This document shows, piece by piece, positions 42,801 to 49,871 of a stretch of 62,972 nt of DNA (its first letter is position 1; each line of letters starts with the position of its first letter). Position numbers and translations under genes: made by a program. The DNA lies in NCBI GenBank assembly GCA_015064635.1, contig SVRV01000012.1, positions 1 through 62,972 on the forward strand. The letters are read 5' to 3'. The notes beneath the pieces are model-generated. The model ran no database searches, was not told the DNA's origin, and worked only from the letters and a program-made list of their open reading frames with translations. Source of the DNA: Oscillospiraceae bacterium. GTDB lineage: Bacteria > Bacillota > Clostridia > Oscillospirales > SIG627.

Positions 42801-43599
42801 ACCCGAATATTCTACTCTTTACAGAGTAGAGGAAACCGCAGAGCTTGTAAAGGATGAGAATACAGGTAAATTCTACACAATTCTTTACGCACCTGCAAAG
42901 GATATGGATAATATCAGCTTCGAAACAGAACTTGTTGCATATTCAAAGAGAACGCCCGAAATTGGAATTTCATCCGGAAATGTAATACTTTCCTTTAACT
43001 CTTATATTGAGGAGGCAAAGAACCTTGCAGCAGATGGCGATGAGGAGTTCACAGCTGCACTACCGCTAATTGAAGCACTTGAAAGATATTCAAGCTATGC
43101 CGAAAATTTCTTCAATAAAGGCAGTCTTGATGCCTTTACAACAGAAGTTGATGCTTCGAAATTTACTCCTGCTCAAAAGAGCGATGTGACCTTGGTAGGC
43201 GCAAAGCTGCACAGTACATCATTGCTCCTTGAGGATAATGTTACAATCCGTCACTATTTTGAAGTAACAGACCTTGATGCCTTTGATAATACATATGATT
43301 GTGACATAGAGTACAAAACAAAGGGCAACTATATCTATTTTGATATCGAGGATATTAATGCTCAAGATATCGACAAGTCTTATAAACTTATTTTGAAGGA
43401 CAAAAATTCAAATGAAGTATTCACTGTGACTTATAGTGTTGGTAACTATATTGTGTCTGCACTCGACAGCACCGACACAAAGCTTGTCAGTCTTGTAAAT
43501 GCAATGTATGACTATTACATAAATGCATATGCATACAACACCTCGAATCCTCCCTCTCCGGATAATGATGAAACTTTTGTAGACGATTGGTCTAAATAG
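36868..43599 (+). CDS. Giant secreted type I phosphodiesterase with Big2 and LamG repeats
   Basis: A 2,243-residue exported protein. Signal peptide 1-28 (AFAEAE). Big2-type Ig domains and LamG/concanavalin-like domains then alternate: Big2 about 31-110, LamG 129-349, Big2 to 440, LamG 451-671, Big2 to 765, LamG 776-996, Big2 to 1085, LamG 1094-1324, Big2 to 1410. Residues about 1415-1690 are an alkaline-phosphatase-superfamily phosphodiesterase: IGLDGGG (first metal Asp), FPSISCQCW (nucleophile Ser or Thr), QLDKPDAVGHQTGYG, SADHGG and GNHGG complete the two-metal site. A fifth LamG (about 1711-1925) and the C-terminal module shared with the 5116 protein follow. LamG-1 and LamG-3 are encoded by identical DNA. 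RBS AGGAGG. The likely task is cleavage of phosphodiesters on surface glycans or lipids, held there by the LamG array (inference). Confidence 0.9.
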   Translation: MKVFNRVLAIILVCLMLMPSIVTAFAEAETILVDGVTLSRASSYLKVGDTITLTATISPSNATDFSVEWTTSDESIATVENGIVTAIAEGNTIITATTSDGGFKASCNVYVSKSDVRNPVTVLTPDKNGGNYITDVLDEDKFMLLLPFDDNVTDVTGNYVPVAKDTVTYADGIHGKAIQFGSGYVEVPEIEFGTKSVTFAAWAKKTGTSTKSDPGLFGTQNWANGNNPGFVVFWNATRVGFNMADGSVRCPFNNTIGDTIPSNIYDGWTHIAYVVDRETKTISMYMDFKYISSMSFSDKDGISLDSDFTFKIGTDGSATYSLANAQMDDMFVYDGALSENDIKALAGYYGFSDIVPTESVSIDERAYLLVGDRQKLVATISPADATVQTIEWTTSDESVATVENGVVTAVAEGDAIITATTLDGGFKASCKVYVSEIDIRNMVTSPTPDKNSGEYITDILDEDKFMLLLPFDDNVTDVSGNFAPVAKDTVTYANGIHGKAIQFGSGYVEVPEIKFGTKTVSFATWVKKTGASKVGDPGLFGTQNWSNGSTPGFVAFWSDTRFGFNMADGTLRCPFNNAIGTVLPTNIYDGWTHIAYVLDRESKTITLYSDFKYLSSMSISGKESISLDSDLTFKIGADGSVTYGIANAQMDDFFVYDGALTESDINELAEYYGISPIVPVESIAFDRTSLYINTDEERKLNVKAFPENATLSELVWSSSNENIATVELGIIKGISAGETVVSSTNKNGDLIATCKVVVNDFDIRNMVTSPTPDKNSGNYITDVLDEDKFMLLLPFDDNVTDVTGNYVPVAKDTVTYADGIHGKAIQFGSGYVEVPEIEFGTKSVTFAAWAKKTGTSTKSDPGLFGTQNWANGNNPGFVVFWNATRVGFNMADGSVRCPFNNTIGDTIPSNIYDGWTHIAYVVDRETKTISMYMDFKYISSMSFSDKDGISLDSDFTFKIGTDGSATYSLANAQMDDMFVYDGALSENDIKALAGYYNATGITISPESVELSRKSAYICPTETIKLSASVLPENTTHKMIEWSSSDETVATVEDGVVTALTKGVADITVTTLDGGISASCRVYVNPLEIRNHVSVENPNELGGDFLTDLFDEGKFKTFLTFENNAEDVTENQATAVSGTINYDEGFYGKAAKFNQGYVEFSELTLGTDDVTFGVWLKFDEYDNTFRQDTVFSTREISDASYPGFVVYATFANITQMFSEGTKTYWNNAVYGDTAPADTLDGWVHLAYTVDRTNKTIKTYYDFNLVKTFALTDESAAVSFDGQYPLRLGTSGVSEYRLFKGAMDDFFIYDGVMDETDMQTLEEYYGLGKSVPVTGISLGERAIELDINEAIDLTASVLPINATIKNIVWSSEDSEIAVVNNGKIRGMSSGVTTITATTVDGGFVAECEVTVTDTIARFIYDNVVIIGLDGGGAFFKEADMPNVDRIFEGGATTYTAQTEFPSISCQCWGSLLHGIENGYHGLNNSNSEFLDYPEDSPYPSIFKLAYEKYPDAEYAAISDYSTIYRGMIEKSLPVYTATGTVEETKEKTVEYVNKKVPKLLFVQLDKPDAVGHQTGYGPTSQDYLDAMNLCDGYIGEIYAAYEEQGVLDSTLFIVSADHGGTINGNHGGNSPEEMNIFIGVAGSSVANGTIVDAEIRDIAAITAYALGLDIPSTWTAKVPDGVFKGVSGMERNVVPFEPSPYRAHTTEPTPSVDCGYHLTDVFDKDKFEFVLEFDEDVTDITGNHTDITTTGTITYEDGYYGKSAKFDEGYLTFDNLYIEDENITFGTWIKAREIKKFGVLFSTGNYAQTGFSLYMNLYSFGALNTVDRVHVLNSFSDSAYYPLDFYDGWMHVAVSVNKASGKTVIYKDFKPWAKGTVPETADFNVLPVTIGMDSAHTRDYLSVSLDDFFLYNGAMSDEDIAMLGEYYTAPTDIAKLDGASLVLDGQIGMKVYADVNEELTERAELKVTRVNSDFKCDADAPEYSTLYRVEETAELVKDENTGKFYTILYAPAKDMDNISFETELVAYSKRTPEIGISSGNVILSFNSYIEEAKNLAADGDEEFTAALPLIEALERYSSYAENFFNKGSLDAFTTEVDASKFTPAQKSDVTLVGAKLHSTSLLLEDNVTIRHYFEVTDLDAFDNTYDCDIEYKTKGNYIYFDIEDINAQDIDKSYKLILKDKNSNEVFTVTYSVGNYIVSALDSTDTKLVSLVNAMYDYYINAYAYNTSNPPSPDNDETFVDDWSK
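37253..37914 (+). repeat. Perfect intragenic repeat, copy 1
   Basis: These 662 bp are identical base for base to 39194-39855 (offset 1,941). They encode LamG-1 almost exactly. The single base just outside each end already differs. Confidence 0.95.
39194..39855 (+). repeat. Perfect intragenic repeat, copy 2
   Basis: Identical to 37253-37914, including silent codon positions; encodes LamG-3. The intervening LamG-2 (38220-38880) is clearly homologous but has diverged at many codons. Confidence 0.95.
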
Positions 43600-43614
43600 T
43601 ATTTAAAACAAAAG

Positions 43615-43646
43615 GGGGCAGTAGCAAAACCAATTGCTACTGCCCC
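43615..43646 (+). terminator. Terminator of the secreted phosphodiesterase gene
   Basis: GGGGCAGTAGCAA pairs over 13 bp with TTGCTACTGCCCC, followed by a pyrimidine-rich tail. Confidence 0.82.
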
Positions 43647-43660
43647 TCTTTGTATAAAAT

Positions 43661-43691
43661 ACCGCAGACAGTTAATTGGACTGTCTGCGGT
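43661..43691 (-). terminator. Terminator of the aldolase/dehydrogenase operon
   Basis: ACCGCAGACAGT and ACTGTCTGCGGT form a 12-bp stem; read on the minus strand it is followed by TATTTTATAC. Confidence 0.75.
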
Positions 43692-43697
43692 GACTTT

Positions 43698-44930
43698 TTA
43701 GAAATTTTCGAGCAAATACTTTTCTGCTTCTGTGTTCCAAAGTCCCTTGTGGCTCTTTACGAGTGCATCAAGAGCCTTGAATCTTGCATCTGTTTCTCCC
43801 AGCTTTTCGAAGTCTGCAAGTGCTGTGAGAGGAAGCTCAATGTGAGTGTAAATCAGCTTCTTGCCGCCGGGAATCTTGGGAAGGTTGACTGTGGTGTCAA
43901 TTGCCGCATCGATTCCTCCGATATGTGTTATCATAACCGAGGGGTCAAGGCGGTTTTCACCGATGAGTTCGATTATATCTCTCATATCATCGGGGGTGCT
44001 TCCGCTTGTTCCTGCAACGTGATGCTGTGCATAGTGTACGTTGTAGAAATTGAAGTTAGCACTGAATTTCTTGTCAAGAGGGCCGGCAAAGAAATTGAGG
44101 CATCCGTCAAAGCCGAGAATGGCATCACCCAGCTCAACAACAGCGGAAACGGGAGCATAAACGAATACATCGTCAAAGCCTGTGCCACCCGAAATTTCAA
44201 TAAGCTCGTCCTTGTCGGTAGAGTTTACGAACAAAAGCTCAATTCCGTCGACCTTTGCCTTTTCGGGGGAATAGATCTCCTTTGCACGGTCAAGTCTTGC
44301 GTCATCAATGTCGGTAACAACTACCATAGAAGGCTTTGTCTTGCCGTGGAGCGCAATGTCGATTGCCACAAGACCCATAGGACCGCAGCCTGCAAGGATT
44401 GCAACCTTTCCACCCTCTTTGATACCCATTTTGGGAGTATCGCCGTCAAGGTGCATGCTTGCCTTATAACCTCTTATAACACAAGAGGCGGGCTCAATAA
44501 GTGAACCGTTGAAGTATGCGTCACTGTTTACCTTCATGAGGAAATCGTGGTCAAGAATATGCTCGTAAACGATAGAGTATGTCGAAACGCCACCTATTTC
44601 ACAAAAGGAATAACCAACAGTTTCAACACCTATGTAGCTCAGTACCGGAGGCATTACCACCTTGTCACCGACTGCGAATTTGTCACGCCATTTTGCACCT
44701 ACCTCAACTACCTCTGCACAGAATTCGTGCCCGAGTATAACGGGATTTTCTGCTACGTTTTCGGGTACTCTTAGGTGCTTTTCACCCTGAAGTATAGTTT
44801 TGTGAGTTGACATGCATACGCTGTCCGAAATTATTTTTATGAGAAGCTCTCCGTCTGTAATGGGACGAAGCTCAAACTCCTCAAGTCTTGCATCATTTGC
44901 GCCATAAAGACGCGCTGCTCTTGTTTTCAT
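43698..44930 (-). CDS. Zinc-binding dehydrogenase (sorbose-1-phosphate reductase-like)
   Basis: A 410-residue medium-chain dehydrogenase. SVCMSTHKTILQGEKH followed by VILGHEFCAEVVEVG is the catalytic zinc region, and GGKVAILAGCGPMGLVAIDIAL is the Rossmann NAD(P) loop. The layout is closest to proteins called L-sorbose-1-phosphate reductases, which interconvert a ketose phosphate and an alditol phosphate. The longest frame starts at 45002 inside the aldolase gene; AGGAAAGGA just upstream of the ATG at 44930 decides the start. It follows the aldolase by 25 nt in one operon controlled by the divergent SorC regulator. Confidence 0.82.
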   Translation of the reverse strand: MKTRAARLYGANDARLEEFELRPITDGELLIKIISDSVCMSTHKTILQGEKHLRVPENVAENPVILGHEFCAEVVEVGAKWRDKFAVGDKVVMPPVLSYIGVETVGYSFCEIGGVSTYSIVYEHILDHDFLMKVNSDAYFNGSLIEPASCVIRGYKASMHLDGDTPKMGIKEGGKVAILAGCGPMGLVAIDIALHGKTKPSMVVVTDIDDARLDRAKEIYSPEKAKVDGIELLFVNSTDKDELIEISGGTGFDDVFVYAPVSAVVELGDAILGFDGCLNFFAGPLDKKFSANFNFYNVHYAQHHVAGTSGSTPDDMRDIIELIGENRLDPSVMITHIGGIDAAIDTTVNLPKIPGGKKLIYTHIELPLTALADFEKLGETDARFKALDALVKSHKGLWNTEAEKYLLENF

Positions 44931-44955
44931 AATATAACAGTCCTTTCCTGTCTCC

Positions 44956-45825
44956 TTATAATCTGCCCGCACTTCCGAATGTGTGCAGCTTCTCACGGAC
45001 AACCTCCTTCATCATCTTCTTTGCATCCTCATATACGATGAAAGGCCATGTAGAGGGATTTGTTACACTGTTAAGAGTGTCCTTGAGTCCCTTGTTGAGT
45101 GCGTAAAGAACGTCTGAGTAAATGTTTATTTTTGTAATACCGTGGTGAATTGCATTCTGCATCTGGTCGTTGGGAGTTCCGCTTCCTCCGTGAAGCACGA
45201 GGGGTCTGTCGCAAACCGCAACGATTTCGTCAAGTCTGTCGATTCTCAACTCGGGAGTTTTCTGATATACACCGTGAGCAGTTCCAATTGCCACAGCAAG
45301 AGCATCAACGTCTGTTATCTCAATAAACTTTGTTACCTCCTCGGGTACTGTAAGGCTCTCACCCGGGTCGTTGTCTGTTCCTGTCTCGCTGATGCTTCCA
45401 ACACTTGCATTTCCTACATGTCCAAGCTCGGCTTCAACGGTGATACCCTTCTTGTGAGCATATTCGGTAACGATAGCTGTGTTCTTTGCGTTGTCCTCGA
45501 AGGGGAGGACCGAGCCATCGTACATTACAGAGCTGAATCCGTTGTCGCATCCGTACTTGATAAGATCAATATCGGTTGCATGATCCATATGCCAGCAGAT
45601 GGGAATGTTGAAGTATTCGGAAGCGCCTCTTATCATAGATGTGAGAAGGTGAAGGTCTCTGCCCTTGATGTCACAGCCAAGCGCCATGAGAAGAGCAGGG
45701 GACTTTTCTTCCTCGCAGGTCTCAAGAATTGACTTCATCATTTCGTAGTTGCTGCAGTCAAATGCGGGAATCGCATAATGATTCTTTTTTGCATCTGCGA
45801 GCATTTCTTTCATAGTCACTAACAT
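44956..45825 (-). CDS. Class II ketose-(bis)phosphate aldolase
   Basis: A 289-residue zinc aldolase of the Fba/GatY/KbaY family. CWHMDHATD (first zinc His and the catalytic Asp), IGTAHGVY and VLHGGSGTPN (second and third zinc His and phosphate loop) and KINIYSD (phosphate site) are all present. It should split a ketose 1-phosphate or 1,6-bisphosphate into two three-carbon products. Its substrate may be tagatose, fructose or a rarer ketose given the sorbose-type dehydrogenase next to it. GGAGG before the ATG at 45825 sets the start; the frame to 45885 runs into the promoter. Confidence 0.88.
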   Translation of the reverse strand: MLVTMKEMLADAKKNHYAIPAFDCSNYEMMKSILETCEEEKSPALLMALGCDIKGRDLHLLTSMIRGASEYFNIPICWHMDHATDIDLIKYGCDNGFSSVMYDGSVLPFEDNAKNTAIVTEYAHKKGITVEAELGHVGNASVGSISETGTDNDPGESLTVPEEVTKFIEITDVDALAVAIGTAHGVYQKTPELRIDRLDEIVAVCDRPLVLHGGSGTPNDQMQNAIHHGITKINIYSDVLYALNKGLKDTLNSVTNPSTWPFIVYEDAKKMMKEVVREKLHTFGSAGRL

Positions 45826-45856
45826 AAATATATCCTCCAAAAAATAATTCTGGTTT

Positions 45857-45885
45857 ATTATATCACACAAGATAACATTTGTCAA
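45857..45885 (-). promoter_or_regulatory. Promoter of the aldolase-dehydrogenase operon
   Basis: Minus-strand TTGACA (45885-45880), 17 nt, TATAAT (45862-45857). The -35 box lies in the inverted repeat 45873-45897. Confidence 0.8.
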
Positions 45886-45897
45886 TTACAAATGTTA
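45873..45897. promoter_or_regulatory. Likely SorC-family operator (inverted repeat)
   Basis: TAACATTTG and CAAATGTTA, 9-bp perfect arms separated by 7 nt, lie across the aldolase -35 box and end 3 nt before the regulator's -35 box. A regulator bound here could control both promoters. Confidence 0.65.
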
Positions 45898-45900
45898 ATA

Positions 45901-45929
45901 TTGACTTGAATGTAAATTGATGATATAAT
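45901..45929 (+). promoter_or_regulatory. Promoter of the SorC regulator gene
   Basis: TTGACT (45901-45906), 17 nt, TATAAT (45924-45929). The ATG at 45928 overlaps the -10 box and cannot be the start. Confidence 0.8.
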
Positions 45930-45957
45930 GTATAAAAACTATTTTAAGGAAAAAGAC

Positions 45958-46869
45958 ATGAATAACCCCAAGAAACAGATGCAAGAGGTTGCATTGCTCT
46001 ATTACGAAAAGAATCTTACTCAAAGCGAGATTGCAAAAATTATGAACCTGTCTCGCCAGACGGTGTCAAAGCTGCTTGGAGATGCTATAAAAGAAAAAAT
46101 AGTTGAAATAAAAATCCACGACCCTGAAATAACATGTGCAGACCTCGAAAAAGAGATTTGCCGAAAATTCGGGGTAAAAAACGCAATTGTATGCGGAGTG
46201 AGCTCCGACAACTCCGATTTGTGTCGCCTTGTTACAGTTAAAAAGGCGGGGGCATATGTCAAGGAATTGATAGAATCGGGAAATAAAAGAATCGGAATTT
46301 CCTGGGGTAATACCATAAAAATGCTTATTGATGAGTTTTGCGAGATGCAAACACAAAATAATACGGTTTTTCCACTTTTTGGAGCTACCGACAGCGAAGA
46401 AGCCTATTATCTGTCAAATGAGCTTGCCCGTAGCTTTGCGGATAAAATTGATGCAAAATTAAAATATGCTTGGTTTCCTTACAAGCCGGACAACGAAGCT
46501 GATTCAACTCTTTTCAAGAAAACATCTTACTATAAAAAACTTGCCTCACTTTGGGATAGCATTGACATTGCGATTGTGGGTATAGGAAACAAAGATATTA
46601 TCAAAACCTTTGGAGAGATTTTCGGGTACAACGAAAAAAGTATTTCTGCCATAGGCGACATTTCCACGCATTTCTTTGATGCTGACGGAAATTTTGTTGA
46701 GCTTTACGAAAATACTCTTTGTGCATCAAAGGAGAATTTAAAAAATGCAAAAGAAACAATAGCTGTTGCTTGCGGAAAAGAAAAAGCACAAGCGATAATC
46801 GGAGCATTAAAAACAGGAACGGTAGACACCCTTATTACAGACGAGTATACTGCAAGACATATTATATAG
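45958..46869 (+). CDS. SorC/DeoR-family sugar-responsive transcription regulator
   Basis: A 303-residue regulator. An N-terminal helix-turn-helix (QSEIAKIMNLSRQTVSKLL, about 21-39) is joined to the sugar-phosphate-binding domain of the SorC family: IGISWGNTI is the phosphate-binding loop, followed by VFPLFGATDS, IAIVGIGNKD and ISTHFFDADG. These proteins are usually relieved or activated by a phosphorylated sugar. It is divergent from the aldolase operon with a 25-bp inverted repeat between them. RBS AAGGA precedes ATG 45958. The MATE gene starts 28 nt after its stop and may be read through from the same promoter. Confidence 0.88.
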   Translation: MNNPKKQMQEVALLYYEKNLTQSEIAKIMNLSRQTVSKLLGDAIKEKIVEIKIHDPEITCADLEKEICRKFGVKNAIVCGVSSDNSDLCRLVTVKKAGAYVKELIESGNKRIGISWGNTIKMLIDEFCEMQTQNNTVFPLFGATDSEEAYYLSNELARSFADKIDAKLKYAWFPYKPDNEADSTLFKKTSYYKKLASLWDSIDIAIVGIGNKDIIKTFGEIFGYNEKSISAIGDISTHFFDADGNFVELYENTLCASKENLKNAKETIAVACGKEKAQAIIGALKTGTVDTLITDEYTARHII

Positions 46870-46897
46870 CACTTTAAATACTTATGAGAGGATACAT

Positions 46898-48247
46898 ATG
46901 ACTAAAACAAATAGCTTTACAGAAGGAAAAATATTCTCACCTCTTATAAAATTTGCCCTACCTGTTTTACTTGCACTTTTTTTACAAGCGCTTTATGGTG
47001 CGGTTGACCTTCTTATTGTAGGTCGGTTTGGAGGCGAAAATGCCGAAGTGTATGTGTCTGCAGTCTCCACAGGAAGCCAGCTGATGCACACGCTTACAAT
47101 CGTTATTACATCCCTTGCAATGGGTCTTACAGTTTTTGTCGGACGTAAAATAGGTGCCGGACAAAAAGAGGAAGCGGGCAAAATAATAGGAAGCGGTATA
47201 TGGTTCTTTGTAATCGTCGGAATCATTTTAACTGCTGTATCGGTTCTTTGCTCGTCGCTTCTTGCAAGTATTATGCAGGCTCCCGAGGAAGCCTTTGAGG
47301 ACACGGTTAAATATATTACGATATGCTCTGCGGGTGCTATTTTTATTGTTGCATATAATCTTGTTGGAAGTATATTCAGAGGCATAGGAGATTCGAAGAT
47401 CCCCCTTATCACCGTTGCTATTGCTTGCGTGTTGAACATCGTGGGAGATCTTATTCTGGTAGCAGTTTTTCATATGGGTGCCGCAGGCGCTGCTCTTGCA
47501 ACGGTTTTGGCACAAGCCGTCAGCGTGTTGCTTTCGGTTGTTATAATAAAACGCAGAGAGCTGCCTTTCTCCTTCTCATTAAAGCATATATCACCCAATA
47601 AGGCATATATAAAGGAGATTATAAAGATAGGCACACCAATTGCATTACAGGAATTACTTGTAGGTATTTCCTTCCTTGTTATTCTTGCTATTGTAAATGA
47701 CATAGGACTTACCGAATCTGCGGGTGTGGGAGTTGCAGAAAAGCTGTGCGGCTTTATTATGCTGATTCCGTCATCCTTTATGCAATCCATGTCAGCCTTT
47801 GTTGCTCAGAATATTGGTGCAAGAAAGCCCGAAAGAGCAAGAAAAGCGCTGTGGTGCGGAATAGCACTTTCACTTACAGCGGGTGTTGTTATGGGAGCGC
47901 TATCTTTCTTTAAGGGTGATTTACTGTCGGGAATATTTGCGAAGGATACTCCCGTTATAATGGCAGCTTGGGAATATCTCAAGGCTTATGGTGTAGATTG
48001 TCTCTTTACAGCTTTCCTCTTTTGCTTCATCGGATATTTCAACGGATGCAGTGCTACCGGCTTTGTTATGATTCAAGGAATAGTGGGTGCATTCGGTGTC
48101 AGATTACCCCTTTGCTGGATAATCAGCCGATACACCAAATCACTCTTTTTGATAGGACTTTCAACTCCTTCATCGACCATTGTGCAGATTATACTTTGCT
48201 TTATATATTTTCATTTTCTTACCAAACGTCAAAATCAAATGAGGTGA
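46898..48247 (+). CDS. MATE-family efflux transporter
   Basis: A 449-residue polytopic membrane protein with two repeated halves and about 12 hydrophobic segments. ALYGAVDLLIVGRFGG near residue 30, GRKIGAGQKEEA and, in the second half, QNIGARKPERARKAL are typical MATE family features. It should export a cationic or amphipathic compound in exchange for Na+ or H+. RBS GAGAGGA precedes the ATG. It sits between the SorC regulator and the GDPD gene, whose RBS (GAGGTGA) overlaps the end of this gene. Confidence 0.9.
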   Translation: MTKTNSFTEGKIFSPLIKFALPVLLALFLQALYGAVDLLIVGRFGGENAEVYVSAVSTGSQLMHTLTIVITSLAMGLTVFVGRKIGAGQKEEAGKIIGSGIWFFVIVGIILTAVSVLCSSLLASIMQAPEEAFEDTVKYITICSAGAIFIVAYNLVGSIFRGIGDSKIPLITVAIACVLNIVGDLILVAVFHMGAAGAALATVLAQAVSVLLSVVIIKRRELPFSFSLKHISPNKAYIKEIIKIGTPIALQELLVGISFLVILAIVNDIGLTESAGVGVAEKLCGFIMLIPSSFMQSMSAFVAQNIGARKPERARKALWCGIALSLTAGVVMGALSFFKGDLLSGIFAKDTPVIMAAWEYLKAYGVDCLFTAFLFCFIGYFNGCSATGFVMIQGIVGAFGVRLPLCWIISRYTKSLFLIGLSTPSSTIVQIILCFIYFHFLTKRQNQMR

Positions 48248-48251
48248 CAGT

Positions 48252-48977
48252 ATGCTTTATCGTTCCCACAGAGGAGGGGTATATTATACTCCCGAAAATA
48301 CAATTCACGCCTTTCATGATGCTTTTCGTCAGGGCTTTGCTTCTATCGAAACAGACCCATGCTTCACCAAGGATGGTGCAATTATCCTTTTGCATGATGC
48401 AACAATAAACCGTACCTGCAGAAACAGCGACGGCACACAGATAGAAGAGCCGATATATCATAAGGATTTGACCTATGACGAGCTGATGTCTTTTGATGCA
48501 GGTATATATAAGGGCGAGAAGTTCAGAGGAACAAAGGTACCGCTTCTTGAGGAGCTTTTGTCTTTGGCGGAGGGGACTGATACCTTTATTGCTCTTGATA
48601 AAAAGATTCCCACAGACAAGCTGGACTCTCTTTTTGACGTGGTTGCAAGATATAAAACAAAGGTATCCTTCAGCTGTAAGGATACCGAGCGCATCAAAAA
48701 AATCCTTGACCGCTTTCCCGATGCACACATTGATTATGACGGAAACACAACCGAGGACGACCTGAAGGCAGTTTGTGATCTTGTACCATACGAACAGCTC
48801 ATGGTGTGGCTTTATCTTGATAAGCCGAATTTTGCATGGCTTACTGACCGCTACAAAACATCACCAGAAAACTGTGAGAGAGTAAAGAAATATGCAAGAC
48901 TTGGTGTTGCAAACACCATAAACGCATACGATACCTTTGAAGCAATTCAGTATGACCCATATATGGTAGAGGTGTAA
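48252..48977 (+). CDS. Glycerophosphodiester phosphodiesterase-family protein
   Basis: A 241-residue cytoplasmic TIM-barrel enzyme. SHRGG (5-9), PENTIHAF, SIETDPCFTKDG and LLHD make up the GDPD active site (two His, two Glu, Asp for the metal), so the enzyme should release glycerol 3-phosphate from glycerophosphodiesters. The VPLLEELL segment is also typical. It begins 4 nt after the MATE stop, with the RBS in the end of the MATE gene, so both are co-translated. Length agrees with bacterial GDPDs (about 240). Confidence 0.9.
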   Translation: MLYRSHRGGVYYTPENTIHAFHDAFRQGFASIETDPCFTKDGAIILLHDATINRTCRNSDGTQIEEPIYHKDLTYDELMSFDAGIYKGEKFRGTKVPLLEELLSLAEGTDTFIALDKKIPTDKLDSLFDVVARYKTKVSFSCKDTERIKKILDRFPDAHIDYDGNTTEDDLKAVCDLVPYEQLMVWLYLDKPNFAWLTDRYKTSPENCERVKKYARLGVANTINAYDTFEAIQYDPYMVEV

Positions 48978-48984
48978 AATCAGT

Positions 48985-49011
48985 GTGGCTGTAGCAATTT
49001 GCTACAGCCAC
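48985..49011. terminator. Convergent terminator between GDPD and AraC genes
   Basis: GTGGCTGTAGCA pairs with TGCTACAGCCAC around a 3-nt loop. Weak T tracts on both sides. Confidence 0.7.
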
Positions 49012-49017
49012 CTTTGC

Positions 49018-49749
49018 TTAGTGTTTGTTCTTGAAATCAGAGGGTGAGACACCAAGCTCTGATTTTACTGCATTATAAAAAGCGGACGGAGAGGAATAAC
49101 CGCACAGCTCTGCGGCATTTGAGATACTTTCACCGTTTTGTATGAGCTCTTTGCCGTGAGAAACTCTGACCGCACGAATGTATTTCATTGGTGACAAACC
49201 CATTGCAGAGGAAAACAAACGGATAAAATAGCTTTTGTTTAAGTTTACTCTTTTTGCCAGAATATCCGTAGTTATACTTGCATATTCTTCGTGAATGAAG
49301 TTCAGCGCATAGCTCAGAGAGGATTCCGAAATATAATAAAGCTCTCTATATTTACTCTCTATAAGTGACAGAAAACCCGAAAGATACTCTTCCATAATAG
49401 GCTTGATATTTTCGCCTTCTCTTATGAACGAATTTATGTGTTCAAAAAATGACGATGATTGTAGTACGTCTCCGTCAAACTCGATTATTTTGTCGGGATT
49501 AAATATTTTTGAACTGTAAAAATCAAAGTAGGTGTGGTCAAAGTCTGTTGCATCAATGGGATGAAAGGCTTTGCATTGCGGTATGATGTAAAATTTTCCG
49601 ACTGTGAGCCGATACTCATTTGTGCCATTGTGTATGACGGCACAGCCCGAATTTACGTAATACAGTCTGTTAAGAACACGTGAGCGGTCAAAATCCCATG
49701 CACCGTTGACCGTACATCTGCCGAAAGCATATAAATTTATATTTTTCAC
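49018..49749 (-). CDS. AraC-family transcription regulator
   Basis: A 243-residue regulator with GTG start (AGAGGT 5 nt upstream). Residues 1-130 form a cupin-like effector domain (YYVNSGCAVIHNG, GKFYIIPQCKAFHPI). Residues about 145-243 are the double helix-turn-helix: ITTDILAKRVNLNKSYFIRLFSSAMGLSP and ISNAAELCGYSSPSAFYNAVKSELGVSPSDF. It is divergent from the GH29 fucosidase gene, which it most likely controls; the effector may be a fucosylated sugar (inference). Confidence 0.87.
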   Translation of the reverse strand: MKNINLYAFGRCTVNGAWDFDRSRVLNRLYYVNSGCAVIHNGTNEYRLTVGKFYIIPQCKAFHPIDATDFDHTYFDFYSSKIFNPDKIIEFDGDVLQSSSFFEHINSFIREGENIKPIMEEYLSGFLSLIESKYRELYYISESSLSYALNFIHEEYASITTDILAKRVNLNKSYFIRLFSSAMGLSPMKYIRAVRVSHGKELIQNGESISNAAELCGYSSPSAFYNAVKSELGVSPSDFKNKH

Positions 49750-49796
49750 TTTTACCTCTAAGTCAATATAGATGATATTTTTAAAAATGTATAATA

Positions 49797-49825
49797 TTTA
49801 CATTACCATTATATCAAGTTATAAT
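49797..49825 (+). promoter_or_regulatory. Promoter of the fucosidase gene
   Basis: TTTACA (49797-49802), 17 nt, TATAAT (49820-49825). Confidence 0.6.
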
Positions 49826-49871
49826 TATTATACAGTTATGAAATAAAAAAGTCAATATAAAGGAGATTATT

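Noticed and set aside
36868..43599. Possible CRISPR or satellite array because of repeated blocks
   Set aside because: The repeats are hundreds of bases long, in frame and encode LamG and Big2 domains.
43650..44504. A 284-codon plus-strand frame opposite the dehydrogenase
   Set aside because: It is Cys- and Val-rich shadow sequence from the antisense of a clear dehydrogenase gene; no RBS and no recognisable domain.
44931..45002. Extended start of the dehydrogenase inside the aldolase gene
   Set aside because: No RBS there, and the ATG at 44930 has a good one and matches the family start.
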